Under the pieces are notes generated by a model. That model had not been told where the DNA came from. It made no database searches and saw nothing but the letters and a program-made list of their open reading frames with translations. The position numbers and the translations under genes are program-made. A stretch of DNA of 64,000 bases from a virus, in the IMG/VR virus record IMGVR_UViG_3300023179_000057, positions 27,655-91,654 of that record; one strand, written 5' to 3'. Positions 44,120 through 51,385 of this stretch are shown piece after piece; the stretch's first letter is position 1, and each line of letters opens with the position of its first letter.

Positions 44120-44179
44120 AGGTTTGTACCTGCCAAAAGGGGGTACATAAATGAAACTCGCTGAAAAGGAGAACATATA

Positions 44180-44608
44180 ATGGTAAGTTCATTTGCACTG
44201 GATCTTTTTAAAGATCCATTTTTTATTGGTTTCAATCGTGAATTGGAACGTTTAAGCACAGTACACAATCTAGCAACTCGTCAGGCATATCCGCCGTATG
44301 ACATTATAAAATTAGACGAAGATACGTACAAGTTATCTTTAGCAGTTGCTGGTTTTTCTCAAGAAAATATTGATGTTTCTGTAGACAATGGAACATTAAT
44401 TATTAAAGGAGAAATTACTGAAATTCAAGATGCAGAAGTAGTACATAAAGGTATTGCAGGTCGTAAATTTACCCGCACATTTGCTCTTGGAGAATATATG
44501 GAAGTAACTGGCGCTGAAATGAAGGACGGCATGTTACACATCAACATTGATCGTATCATTCCAGAAGATAAAAAACCAAAACAAATCAAAGTAAAAGTTG
44601 CTAAATAA
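44180..44608 (+). CDS. hsp20: small heat shock protein (Hsp20)
   Basis: A 142-aa alpha-crystallin-type chaperone. Features: N-terminal FALDLFKDPFFIGFNRELER, then the alpha-crystallin domain YKLSLAVAGFSQENIDVSV, GTLIIKGEI, RKFTRTFALGEYMEVTGAEM and GMLHINIDRIIPE, and the usual C-terminal P-x-x-I (KPKQIKV). It holds unfolding proteins for refolding; cyanophages and other aquatic phages often carry it. AAGGAG lies 9 nt upstream within the mini-ORF. Confidence 0.9.
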   Translation: MVSSFALDLFKDPFFIGFNRELERLSTVHNLATRQAYPPYDIIKLDEDTYKLSLAVAGFSQENIDVSVDNGTLIIKGEITEIQDAEVVHKGIAGRKFTRTFALGEYMEVTGAEMKDGMLHINIDRIIPEDKKPKQIKVKVAK

Positions 44609-44620
44609 CTAGCAAACCTG

Positions 44621-44626
44621 TATACT
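44621..44626 (+). promoter_or_regulatory. -10 box (TATACT) before FmdB-like gene
   Basis: TATACT 44621-44626, immediately preceded by TG, and a 49-nt leader to ATG 44676 with AAAGGAG. An inverted-looking ATGACCTGGACATGTCAT lies in the leader. Confidence 0.45.
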
Positions 44627-44675
44627 TATATGACCTGGACATGTCATAAAACTGTCCATATATTAAAGGAGCGTT

Positions 44676-44849
44676 ATGCCTAGATACGATTATAAATGTT
44701 CTGTTTGTTCTTCACAAGTTGAATTTGAAAAATCAATTGGTGATGACAAATATCCAATATGTTGTAATGAGTCTATGCAAAGGTTATGGAGTGCTCCTGC
44801 TGCAATTTTTAACGGTAAGGGTTTCTATTCAACTGACAACAGAAAGTAG
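44676..44849 (+). CDS. FmdB-family zinc ribbon protein
   Basis: A 57-aa protein: MPRYDYKCSVCSSQVEFEKS, then PICCNESMQRLWSAPAAIFNG is the FmdB zinc ribbon (C8-x2-C11 and C29-C30), a family of putative small regulators common in Actinobacteria and phages. Good AAAGGAG ribosome binding site 5 nt upstream. Confidence 0.75.
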   Translation: MPRYDYKCSVCSSQVEFEKSIGDDKYPICCNESMQRLWSAPAAIFNGKGFYSTDNRK

Positions 44850-44852
44850 ATG

Positions 44853-44858
44853 TATAAT
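44853..44858 (+). promoter_or_regulatory. -10 box with leaderless start
   Basis: TATAAT 44853-44858, preceded by TG and followed after 6 nt (AATACT) by ATG 44865. It overlaps the stop of the FmdB-like gene region and argues against the ATG at 44850. Confidence 0.55.
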
Positions 44859-44864
44859 AATACT

Positions 44865-45122
44865 ATGACTAGCATTGTTCAAGAACATCCAAGCGTAATT
44901 TCAAAAAAATATATATTAAATGCCAATGATCGTTGTGATCAATGTCCTGCACAGGCATTAGTTAAGGTAAAAGGTTTAATTGGAGAACTTACTTTTTGTA
45001 ATCACCACTATGAAAAAATAATGAATAATCCTTTATCTTATCAAAAAATGATGCAATTTGGTATTGAGTTTATTGATGAGCGTGAAAAATTGGTAAAAAA
45101 TAAAACAACTGGAGCAATATAA
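44865..45122 (+). CDS. DUF7455-like zinc-binding protein
   Basis: An 85-aa protein; start at ATG 44865 by the leaderless promoter rule (ATG 44850 lies inside the -10). It shows ILNANDRCDQCPAQALVKVK then GELTFCNHHYEKI: two CxxC-type ligands and CxHH, the pattern of DUF7455, a family known to me mainly from Actinobacteria and their phages. The last A is shared with the next start. Function unknown. Confidence 0.65.
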   Translation: MTSIVQEHPSVISKKYILNANDRCDQCPAQALVKVKGLIGELTFCNHHYEKIMNNPLSYQKMMQFGIEFIDEREKLVKNKTTGAI

Positions 45123-45529
45123 TGTATGAGTATTTTGTAAAAGAAGTAAAAAACGTAGTTGATGGAGATACCATTGACGTTATTATTGATTTAGGGTTTG
45201 ATATTTTATTTTCATCTCGTGTACGTTTGGCTGGTATTGATACACCAGAATCACGTACAACTGATAAGGCTGAGAAGGCTTTAGGTCTTGAGGCTAAAGA
45301 ATATTTAAAGAAACAATTAAAAGATGCAAAGTCTGTAGTTATTCGTACGGAAAAAATGGATTCTTCCGAAAAATATGGACGAATTCTTGGCTGGGTATAT
45401 GTTAATGGCGAATCAGAATCTGTTAATAATAGAATGATTAATGATGGATATGCTTGGGGATACCTTGGAGAAACAAAAATTAAAGATTTTGAAGTATTAA
45501 AAAAGGCTAGAGCAAAGTCTGGTAAATGA
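45122..45529 (+). CDS. thermonuclease (SNase family)
   Basis: A 135-aa nuclease without a signal peptide. Motifs: NVVDGDTIDV (metal-binding D14/D16), RVRLAGIDTPES (R35, D40, E43) and KYGRILGWVYV (R87), then MINDGYAW. These match the catalytic Arg-Glu-Arg set of staphylococcal nuclease. Being cytoplasmic, it may degrade host DNA or recycle nucleotides. It is coupled on both sides (TAATG, ATGA). Confidence 0.85.
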   Translation: MYEYFVKEVKNVVDGDTIDVIIDLGFDILFSSRVRLAGIDTPESRTTDKAEKALGLEAKEYLKKQLKDAKSVVIRTEKMDSSEKYGRILGWVYVNGESESVNNRMINDGYAWGYLGETKIKDFEVLKKARAKSGK

Positions 45530-45798
45530 AAACTATTTTTTATTTTACAGCAGACTGGTGTCAGCCTTGTAAAAAGGTAAAGCCTATTGTTGAAGATATG
45601 AAAAAAGAAGGTTTTCAATTTCAAATGGTGGATGCTGACTATGAACAACTTTTAGTTAAACAATTTCAGGTTAAGTCAGTTCCTACATTTATTTTATTAA
45701 AAGATGGCAAAGAAATAAATCGTATAACTGGGGTAAAAACAAGAGAAGAGTTAGAAGATTTTGTTAATTATGAAAAAACTATTAAAGAGAATATTTAA
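45526..45798 (+). CDS. thioredoxin-like protein
   Basis: A 90-aa thioredoxin fold with FTADWCQPCKKVKP (C12-x2-C15, active site CQPC rather than CGPC) and the cis-proline KSVPTFILLKDGK. Overlaps the thermonuclease by 4 nt. It could supply electrons to a phage reductase or the AhpD-like protein; no ribonucleotide reductase occurs in the window. Confidence 0.85.
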   Translation: MKTIFYFTADWCQPCKKVKPIVEDMKKEGFQFQMVDADYEQLLVKQFQVKSVPTFILLKDGKEINRITGVKTREELEDFVNYEKTIKENI

Positions 45799-46156
45799 TC
45801 CAGATGGGAAAAATATGACTTCAGATGAAAATGAAATAATTGAAAAACTTATTCTTGATGGTGGGTTAGAAGTTGCTGGTATTGATTCTGAAGATGGATC
45901 ATTGCTCTATTCATTTACCCCTAAAATTAAAGAATTAATGCCAGAGTTGTATCATGATCACATGAATTCTGTAAATACTGAAATTCTTTCTTTATGGGAG
46001 CGAGGGTATGTTGACATAGACTTTTTATCAAAAGATCCAGTAGTCACATTAGCCTCAAAATCTTTTAGTGATATAGAAATGTCTAAATTAAATAAACGTG
46101 AAAAATGGTCTATAGAGGAGTTAAAGAGACTATCTGGCAAGCATCCAAACAACTAA
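45770..46156 (+). CDS. conserved hypothetical acidic protein
   Basis: A 128-aa protein; the ATG 45770 is chosen over an upstream TTG, and a later ATG at 45815 is also possible. Features: IIEKLILDGGLEVAGIDSED, LYSFTPKIKELMPELYHDHM and FLSKDPVVTLA. I have seen this layout in actinophage proteins of unknown function. Overlaps the thioredoxin by 29 nt. Confidence 0.5.
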   Translation: MKKLLKRIFNPDGKNMTSDENEIIEKLILDGGLEVAGIDSEDGSLLYSFTPKIKELMPELYHDHMNSVNTEILSLWERGYVDIDFLSKDPVVTLASKSFSDIEMSKLNKREKWSIEELKRLSGKHPNN

Positions 46157-46161
46157 ACTAC

Positions 46162-46170
46162 TGCTATAAT
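46162..46170 (+). promoter_or_regulatory. extended -10 promoter, leaderless start (TGcTATAAT)
   Basis: TATAAT 46165-46170 with TG 46162-46163; 7 nt (AGTTAAC) before ATG 46178 and no ribosome binding site between them. Confidence 0.65.
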
Positions 46171-46177
46171 AGTTAAC

Positions 46178-47731
46178 ATGCCATATCATGTAGGTGCTAA
46201 AGGATCATACGGTTGTGAAGGCTACCCTGCCGTAAAAGACGATGGTACAGTAATGGGTTGCCACAAATCAAAAGGTGCTGCTGCACGTCAAATTTATGCT
46301 ATCAATGTAAGCGAAGGCAATATTGGAAAAGCAATGGTAAAAGAGGGCGATATGGTTATGGCGCCAAACGATGATGAAGTTTATGTTGGTCGTGTTGTTC
46401 ATGTAATGACAGATGGTATGTTAGGATTCCCTGGCTCTGAATATGCAATTGCAGCATCTGCTACAGAACCTGCACTTTTAATTCAATTGTTTGAAATGGA
46501 AGAGGGCGGATTAGAAGAAACAGAATATTTTATTGGAGTAACAGCATCAGAAGTTATGGCAATGCCATCTCTTGAATCAAATGTTGGTATGGATAAAATT
46601 GTAAAAGAAGTAAATTTTAATATTATAAGTAAAAGTTATCATTCAGAAAATGAAGAAGAAGATAAATGGGATAACATGGCTAAAGCCTGTTGGATTGGTT
46701 ATGAGCAACAAGGTATGAAAGAAAAAGACGGACGCATGGTTCCAAATTGTGTTCCAGTCAGCAAATCAAATGAAGTAGAGAAAGCAAAAAGTGTTTCTAT
46801 TGGAGATCATGTTTCATTTGCAGTTCCAAAACCACCAGACAAAACAGAATCAGCACATGGGGTTGTAGAAAGAGTAGAGCGTTCTGGTAAAGTTACTCTT
46901 CCTGGAACAAACGAAACGGTAGAAGCATCTTCAGATAATCCAGTAGCAGTTGTAAGAGTTTATGCAACAGACGAAAATGGTAAAAGGACAAGAACTGATA
47001 GACGTGTTGCAAAACCAGTTAGTTCATTAAGAGTCTATTCTGAACCAATCAGTGATGAAAAAATGTATGATGAGGATGAAGAAATAGAAAAAGTTTCTGC
47101 TAAGTTAGAATCAAGATTAAGAGAGTTGGTTGAAAATTATAACAAAGGCAAAGAAGGCGATAATAAAATTTCTGTAGGAACATTGAGACAAGTTTATAAT
47201 CGTGGTATTGGGGCATATAGAAGTAATCCATCTTCTGTACGTGGCAGCGTTTCTAGTGCAGAGCAATGGGCAATGGGTAGGGTAAATGCATTTATGGCTG
47301 GGTTACGTGGTAGATTCCCTAGAAAACCATTTGATTTAGATTTGTTTCCAAAAGGACATTCTAGATCAACAAAGAAATCAATTTTTGAAGGTTTTGCAAA
47401 AGAAATAACTGGTCCTAAAAAATTAACGGAGGTATTTAAAATGGAAAAAAAAGAATTTTCTCAAACATCTCGTGAAAGAATGGCAGAATCAGGAAATGCA
47501 ATGCCTGATGGATCATTTCCAATTGCAAATCGTGCAGACTTGATGAACGCTATTCGCTCTGTTGGTCGTGCCAAAGATTATGCAAAAGCAAAAGCACACA
47601 TTATTCGTCGTGCAAAAGAATTAGGTGCAACAAGTATGCTTCCAGAAGATTGGAAAAATACTGCTCGCAAAGACATAACTGGCTGGGGCGGATCTATTTT
47701 TGATTTAAATCCGTTTAAAAATAATGGCTAA
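46178..47731 (+). CDS. 517-aa mosaic phage protein with several small phage modules
   Basis: The protein joins modules that I know from different phage proteins. Residues 1-45 (YGCEGYPAVKDDGTVMGCHK, then SKGAAARQIYAI) occur near capsid protease proteins. About 155-195 has DNMAKACWIGYEQQGMKEKD and NCVPVSK. About 205-285 is an SH3-like barrel (SIGDHVSFAVPKPP..., VVRVYATDENGKR). About 335-375 is LRQVYNRGIGAYRSNPSSVR then EQWAMGRVNAFMAGLRG. About 425-490 has SRERMAESGNAMPDGSFPIA and KAHIIRRAKELGATSMLPED. These are often linked to portal/prohead protease or virion proteins. The function of the whole is unknown; possibly co-packaged with virions. Confidence 0.55.
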   Translation: MPYHVGAKGSYGCEGYPAVKDDGTVMGCHKSKGAAARQIYAINVSEGNIGKAMVKEGDMVMAPNDDEVYVGRVVHVMTDGMLGFPGSEYAIAASATEPALLIQLFEMEEGGLEETEYFIGVTASEVMAMPSLESNVGMDKIVKEVNFNIISKSYHSENEEEDKWDNMAKACWIGYEQQGMKEKDGRMVPNCVPVSKSNEVEKAKSVSIGDHVSFAVPKPPDKTESAHGVVERVERSGKVTLPGTNETVEASSDNPVAVVRVYATDENGKRTRTDRRVAKPVSSLRVYSEPISDEKMYDEDEEIEKVSAKLESRLRELVENYNKGKEGDNKISVGTLRQVYNRGIGAYRSNPSSVRGSVSSAEQWAMGRVNAFMAGLRGRFPRKPFDLDLFPKGHSRSTKKSIFEGFAKEITGPKKLTEVFKMEKKEFSQTSRERMAESGNAMPDGSFPIANRADLMNAIRSVGRAKDYAKAKAHIIRRAKELGATSMLPEDWKNTARKDITGWGGSIFDLNPFKNNG

Positions 47732-47882
47732 CAAATCTTCTGGCTCTTATTATCCAAATCATGGATTTAATCCAATGCAAATTAAAAATGGTAGAATTGT
47801 TCGTTTAAGAAAAGATGGTAGTATCAAGGCAGACTTAGGCGCATACAAGCCTAAACATAGAAAGGTAATGAGCAATGGCTGA
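47724..47882 (+). CDS. 52-aa basic protein
   Basis: A short protein overlapping both neighbours (8 nt each). It is basic and Gly/Asn-rich (SSGSYYPNHGFNPMQIKNGR, then IVRLRKDGSIKADLGAYKPK). It lies between two proteins built of capsid-associated modules, so it may belong to the same unit. Confidence 0.5.
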   Translation: MANKSSGSYYPNHGFNPMQIKNGRIVRLRKDGSIKADLGAYKPKHRKVMSNG

Positions 47883-48246
47883 AGAAACTTACACACCAAC
47901 ATCTGGCATGAAGGCTGCTGCTCGTCGTGCATTAAAGTGGAAAGAAGAAGGCAAAGCAACTGGCGCTGGAACTCCAGTAGGCTGGGGTAGAGCAACAGAT
48001 ATAGTTGCTGGTAGAGCAATGTCTCTTAGTACTGTTAAAAGAATGTATTCATTTTTTTCCCGCCACGAAGTAGATAAAAAGGGTAAAGGATTTTTTAGTG
48101 GTCCAAACTTTCCATCTAACGGAAGAATTATGTGGGATGCTTGGGGTGGAGATGCAGGATTTTCTTGGAGTCGTGCAATAGTAGAGCGTGAAAAGAAAAA
48201 AGTAGAAAAGGTTTGGCAGGGATCTGCTTTTAGTCTTTATAAATAG
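47875..48246 (+). CDS. conserved phage module protein
   Basis: A 123-aa protein: SGMKAAARRALKWKEEGKAT, VAGRAMSLSTVKRMYSFFSR, HEVDKKGKGFF, and RIMWDAWGGDAGFSW. This helical module is widespread in phages, alone or fused to capsid-region and protease proteins. The gene follows the mosaic protein carrying other such modules. Molecular function unknown to me. Confidence 0.6.
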   Translation: MAEETYTPTSGMKAAARRALKWKEEGKATGAGTPVGWGRATDIVAGRAMSLSTVKRMYSFFSRHEVDKKGKGFFSGPNFPSNGRIMWDAWGGDAGFSWSRAIVEREKKKVEKVWQGSAFSLYK

Positions 48247-48254
48247 GGGGGTAT

Positions 48255-48416
48255 ATGGAGAATTTAGAAAAACAAGAACTTATTCAGTTAATAGCATTTT
48301 ATAAACAAAAACTATCTGATACTGAATTAGAATTATTAAAAATACAACTTGAGGTAAATAAACTCAATTCAATTATTTTGCAATCAGCCCAAGGGCCATC
48401 TAAAAAATCAAAATAA
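48255..48416 (+). CDS. 53-aa coiled-coil protein
   Basis: With GGGGGG just upstream of ATG 48255. One amphipathic helix (IAFYKQKLSDTELELLKIQL, then EVNKLNSIILQSA) typical of a small coiled coil, followed by a basic tail. Unknown role. Confidence 0.5.
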   Translation: MENLEKQELIQLIAFYKQKLSDTELELLKIQLEVNKLNSIILQSAQGPSKKSK

Positions 48417-48419
48417 AAA

Positions 48420-48839
48420 ATGGAATATTTATTAATTATAGGCTTGACATCCCTAAGCGTATGGTCTATAATTAAAATATCAAACAAAAGTAGAATAACA
48501 TTTTTAAAAAATATCAGATATCGCCAAAGCGATATGCATGAAATAATTAAAGATGTTCTTCCAAAACAAAGGTTTGATAAGCCAAAGGCTATTACTCAAT
48601 CTCAGAAACATATTCAAAAAAATATGTTAAGGGTTGTAATAACTGAAGGCAAAGCATATTGGATATTGGATAATGTTTTTTATACTGCTAACGCTATAGG
48701 TGGCAGAGTAGATGAACAAACAATAAAAATATTAAACTTTGAAAATATGTCAAAAAAAGAATTAGACAAAATGTTATCAATACTTGATGACTTAAAACAG
48801 GGGACAGCACAGAATGATAGTGGCGGTACAAGGGACTAA
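48420..48839 (+). CDS. membrane-anchored protein, unknown
   Basis: A 139-aa protein with an N-terminal membrane segment (YLLIIGLTSLSVWSIIKI), a basic stretch, then a soluble domain (LRVVITEGKAYWILDNVFYT, MSKKELDKMLSILDDLKQ). It starts 3 nt after the coiled-coil gene and overlaps the next by 26 nt. No family recognised. Confidence 0.5.
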   Translation: MEYLLIIGLTSLSVWSIIKISNKSRITFLKNIRYRQSDMHEIIKDVLPKQRFDKPKAITQSQKHIQKNMLRVVITEGKAYWILDNVFYTANAIGGRVDEQTIKILNFENMSKKELDKMLSILDDLKQGTAQNDSGGTRD

Positions 48840-49164
48840 AGAGTTCAACGACTATAACGTATTTTTACGTGCTATGAGCGTTGCATTATCTAGTATGAAT
48901 AATGAAGATAAAGAGTTTATTATTTATTCTGCTGGTCCAGCAAAAGTAAACAACTTTGTTTCAGAGTTTTCTAATTTATCAGAACGTGGAATGAAGGCTA
49001 GGGGTAAAAAAATTAAATTTTATAATGCTGCCCCAGCATGGTTAAGTGAAAATATAAATCAAATTAATTATTTTGCTTTTTTAAGTCGTCCAAAAGATCC
49101 AAAGTCAAAATTAGTTTCAATTGCAGAAGCAAACAATATTGATGTTGGTCTTTTTAAATATTAG
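48814..49164 (+). CDS. SLOG/Rossmann-like small protein
   Basis: A 116-aa alpha/beta protein. It begins with a strand-turn (MIVAVQGTKEFNDYNVFLRA) resembling the nucleotide-binding start of SLOG-family proteins (YspA/DUF2493 type), followed by EFIIYSAGPAKVNNFVSEF and IKFYNAAPAWL. Such proteins may bind nucleotides or ligands. It overlaps the previous gene. Confidence is moderate because the typical GS motif is altered. Confidence 0.45.
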   Translation: MIVAVQGTKEFNDYNVFLRAMSVALSSMNNEDKEFIIYSAGPAKVNNFVSEFSNLSERGMKARGKKIKFYNAAPAWLSENINQINYFAFLSRPKDPKSKLVSIAEANNIDVGLFKY

Positions 49165-49172
49165 GAGAAGAA

Positions 49173-49382
49173 ATGATTATTAAAAGTTTAAATACTATGG
49201 AAAAAATTGTAAATAAAAACACGAATCTATTTTGGCGTGGGTGGGATGTTATTGATTTAAAAGAATCAGAAGTTGCCAAAACTTCTCCAATAGGTATTAG
49301 AGTGAAAAATAAGTGGTACATCCATAGAATTTATAGCCCAGATCGTAATGGCTGGAATATACCGAATAAGTATAAGGATTAA
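49173..49382 (+). CDS. small protein, unknown
   Basis: A 69-aa protein with AGGAGA ribosome binding site. Distinctive for Trp/Tyr clusters (LFWRGWDVIDLKES, KWYIHRIYSPDRNGWNIP). The segment W.GW...YSP.R loosely echoes the minus-strand protein at 61660 (LWKGWTYSPERN), hinting at a shared small domain. No function known. Confidence 0.5.
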   Translation: MIIKSLNTMEKIVNKNTNLFWRGWDVIDLKESEVAKTSPIGIRVKNKWYIHRIYSPDRNGWNIPNKYKD

Positions 49383-49384
49383 TC

Positions 49385-49684
49385 TTGAAGCAGCATTTAT
49401 GGAAAGATAACGCTGCATGTTTAGGACTTAATACTAATATTTATTTTGATAAATATGAAGATAATTTAGAGTCCAGATATAATGTTGATGCGTTTTGTAA
49501 ACAATGCCCAGTTAGAAAAATATGTTTTGCTAATGGAGTTTCTGGTAAAGAGTGGGGTGTCTGGGGCGGTGTATACTTAGAAGGTGGAGAAATATCAAAA
49601 GAATTTAATAAACATAAAAATAAAAAAGCCTGGTCTCAAATCTGGCAATCTTTAACAATGGAGGAAAAAAATGAAAAAAAATAA
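49385..49684 (+). CDS. whiB: WhiB-family iron-sulfur regulator
   Basis: A 99-aa protein starting at TTG 49385. It has the four WhiB cysteines (C12 in NAACLG; C38, C41 and C47 in AFCKQCPVRKICFANG) and the family turn GVWGGVYLEGG (58-68). WhiB proteins bind a 4Fe-4S cluster, interact with the principal sigma factor and are confined to Actinobacteria and their phages, so this is strong host evidence. The C-terminal basic tail (KHKNKKAWS) replaces the usual DNA-binding region. It may redirect host RNA polymerase to phage promoters or block host genes. Confidence 0.9.
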   Translation: MKQHLWKDNAACLGLNTNIYFDKYEDNLESRYNVDAFCKQCPVRKICFANGVSGKEWGVWGGVYLEGGEISKEFNKHKNKKAWSQIWQSLTMEEKNEKK

Positions 49685-50402
49685 CCGAGAACTTTATGAT
49701 AAAATGAATAATTTTTTTGAAAGTACAGATATTGCTTTTATGAATCATGGATATCACCCCCCATATGACTTTATTAGTAGTGAATACTTAGAATTTAAAA
49801 ATCAAGCAAGTTTATATTTTAAGTTATTTGAAAAAATTAATCCAGACAATAAATCAATACTTGAAATTGGTTGTGGTAGAGGTGGTGGAATAAACGCTCT
49901 AACTAAAAATTTTAATTTTAATAGTGTTGATGCCTGCGATTTAAATAATTTAAATATAGAATATTGCAATAATAATAATAAAAACAATATTAAATTTAAA
50001 ATTTCAGATGCACAAAACTTAGATTATTCAGATAATAGTTTTGATATAATTATTAATGTAGAGTCTTCTCATTGTTATGATAATTTAGGATTATTTTATA
50101 AAGAGGTTAAAAGAGTTTTAAAGCCAAATGGCATATTTTTATATACAGATTGTGCTGGACCAATAAATTCAGATTTTCCAAAATATTTTAACTTATATAA
50201 ATATATTAATCGTATAGATCTTACAGAAAATGTAAAAAATTCTTGTCTTAACGATATTGAAAATTTTAAAAAAATTAATAAATCAGAAAAAATGAAAGAA
50301 TATTTAGTAGAATTAGCAACTAATAAATATAGAGAGTATTCTGTACAAAACAATTTATTTATTTTTTATGCATGTTCAGATAATGAAGAGTGGTTTAATT
50401 AA
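49671..50402 (+). CDS. SAM-dependent methyltransferase (class I)
   Basis: A 243-aa methyltransferase overlapping whiB by 14 nt. Motif I is SILEIGCGRGGGINALTK at about 62-79; the following acidic loop is VDACDLNNLNIEYC; motif IV/V region IINVESSHCYDNLGLFYKEV and RVLKPNGIFLYTD match Methyltransf_11-type small-molecule enzymes (UbiE/phthiotriol-type). It probably methylates a lipid or small molecule rather than DNA, because it lacks a DPPY-type motif. Confidence 0.8.
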   Translation: MKKNNRELYDKMNNFFESTDIAFMNHGYHPPYDFISSEYLEFKNQASLYFKLFEKINPDNKSILEIGCGRGGGINALTKNFNFNSVDACDLNNLNIEYCNNNNKNNIKFKISDAQNLDYSDNSFDIIINVESSHCYDNLGLFYKEVKRVLKPNGIFLYTDCAGPINSDFPKYFNLYKYINRIDLTENVKNSCLNDIENFKKINKSEKMKEYLVELATNKYREYSVQNNLFIFYACSDNEEWFN

Positions 50403-50411
50403 TTATTAAAC

Positions 50412-50642
50412 ATGTATACAGATTATATGCGTAAAGTTGTTCATTCTATTCCTGCACCCAAAAACTTTGGAATACAGATTATTGACAACGACCACTTTCT
50501 TACGGTAAAATTGGATGAGAAAAAATTTTTACATATGGTGCATGATGAAAAAATATCAGCATTGCAGTATGTTGTAAAAATTAAAAAGGCTCTAGAGGAT
50601 TGTGGAGCCATAGTTTTAATAACAAGAGAGGCAGTAAAGTGA
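50412..50642 (+). CDS. small conserved phage protein, unknown
   Basis: A 76-aa alpha/beta protein: YMRKVVHSIPAPKNFGIQII, DHFLTVKLDEKKFL, and a helix ISALQYVVKIKKALEDCGAI ending in strand VLITREAVK. Overlaps the next gene by 4 nt. I know no function. Confidence 0.5.
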   Translation: MYTDYMRKVVHSIPAPKNFGIQIIDNDHFLTVKLDEKKFLHMVHDEKISALQYVVKIKKALEDCGAIVLITREAVK

Positions 50643-50770
50643 TTAGTCAATTACTTAAACTAACTATTTGTAAAATTAAAAAACATACATTAGTTGCTGC
50701 TGGGGCGTGTCCGTTTACTGGAAAAAGTTATAATGCTTGTACAAGATGTGGAGCAATGATAGCAATATGA
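50639..50770 (+). CDS. 43-aa DUF1660-like zinc protein
   Basis: GTG start at 50639, coupled to the previous stop. Sequence pattern: LTICKIKKHTLVAAGACPFT then GKSYNACTRCG, with C11, H16, C24, C34, C37, matching DUF1660-type prophage zinc proteins. Function unknown. Confidence 0.6.
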   Translation: MISQLLKLTICKIKKHTLVAAGACPFTGKSYNACTRCGAMIAI

Positions 50771-50892
50771 AAAAAAAGACAAAAATATTAACATTAGTAG
50801 TATTATCTTTCCTTACTGCCCTATCTCTTTGGGTAGCATCTAATTTAAAAGGATTGTCGGATCTAGATATTTTTGATATAGACGAAGAATAA
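50767..50892 (+). CDS. 41-aa single-pass membrane protein
   Basis: Basic start (KKKTK), one transmembrane helix (ILTLVVLSFLTALSLWVASN) and an acidic tail (DLDIFDIDEE). Overlaps neighbours by 4 nt and 1 nt. Possibly a membrane-targeted inhibitor; unproven. Confidence 0.5.
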   Translation: MKKKTKILTLVVLSFLTALSLWVASNLKGLSDLDIFDIDEE

Positions 50893-51380
50893 TGCAAACT
50901 TTTTTACCTTACACAGACTATGAACAATGTGCAGAAATATTGGATAATAAAAGATTAAATAAACAAATATTAGAGTCTTATCAAATCTTAAAAATCCTTT
51001 CTGGCAAATCACCTTCTGGTGCTTGGCGTAATCATCCAGCGGTACTTATGTGGAAAAATGCAGAAAGGTCATTGCGTATATACACCAATACCATGATTAA
51101 AGAGGCTAGGCTTAGGGGTATTAGGACAGATGGCAATGAGGCTAACCTAGACGCTCTGGAAACCGTTTCTGGGCATTTGTGGGGTACTGATAAGCCACTC
51201 TGGAGCACGGTATCTCATGTAAATCGTGTCAATATTACCCATAGAGCCAACCTTTATCGTAAAGATAATATTTATTATTCAGAGTTCTACAAAGATACCA
51301 AAAGTAAACATAATAAACCTTGCTGCGATAAATGTTTATATTATTGGGCAACTCACGTAATTAGAGATAGAGTACAATAG
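50892..51380 (+). CDS. pyrimidine dimer DNA glycosylase-like (endonuclease V/MSMEG_6728 type) protein
   Basis: A 162-aa protein: MQTFLPYTDYEQCAEILDNK, RLNKQILESYQILKIL, GAWRNHPAVLMWKNAERSLR. This pattern of arginine and histidine in an early helix resembles T4 endonuclease V (DenV) and the MSMEG_6728 family that is annotated as pyrimidine dimer glycosylase. In T4 enzyme the nucleophile is the N-terminal Thr after Met; here Gln follows Met, so activity could differ. The C-terminus has CCDKCLYYW, a possible zinc site not in T4 enzyme. Would repair UV damage to phage DNA in sunlit water. Confidence 0.7.
   Translation: MQTFLPYTDYEQCAEILDNKRLNKQILESYQILKILSGKSPSGAWRNHPAVLMWKNAERSLRIYTNTMIKEARLRGIRTDGNEANLDALETVSGHLWGTDKPLWSTVSHVNRVNITHRANLYRKDNIYYSEFYKDTKSKHNKPCCDKCLYYWATHVIRDRVQ
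51373..51378 (+). promoter_or_regulatory. -10 box with leaderless start (TACAAT)
   Basis: TACAAT 51373-51378, then 7 nt (AGATACT), then ATG 51386. It overlaps the end of the glycosylase-like gene. No TG extension. Confidence 0.4.
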
Positions 51381-51385
51381 ATACT

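Noticed and set aside
44151-44180. Nine-codon frame before hsp20 as a real peptide gene
   Set aside because: It contains the hsp20 ribosome binding site and could be chance; kept only as a possible leader element in the findings.
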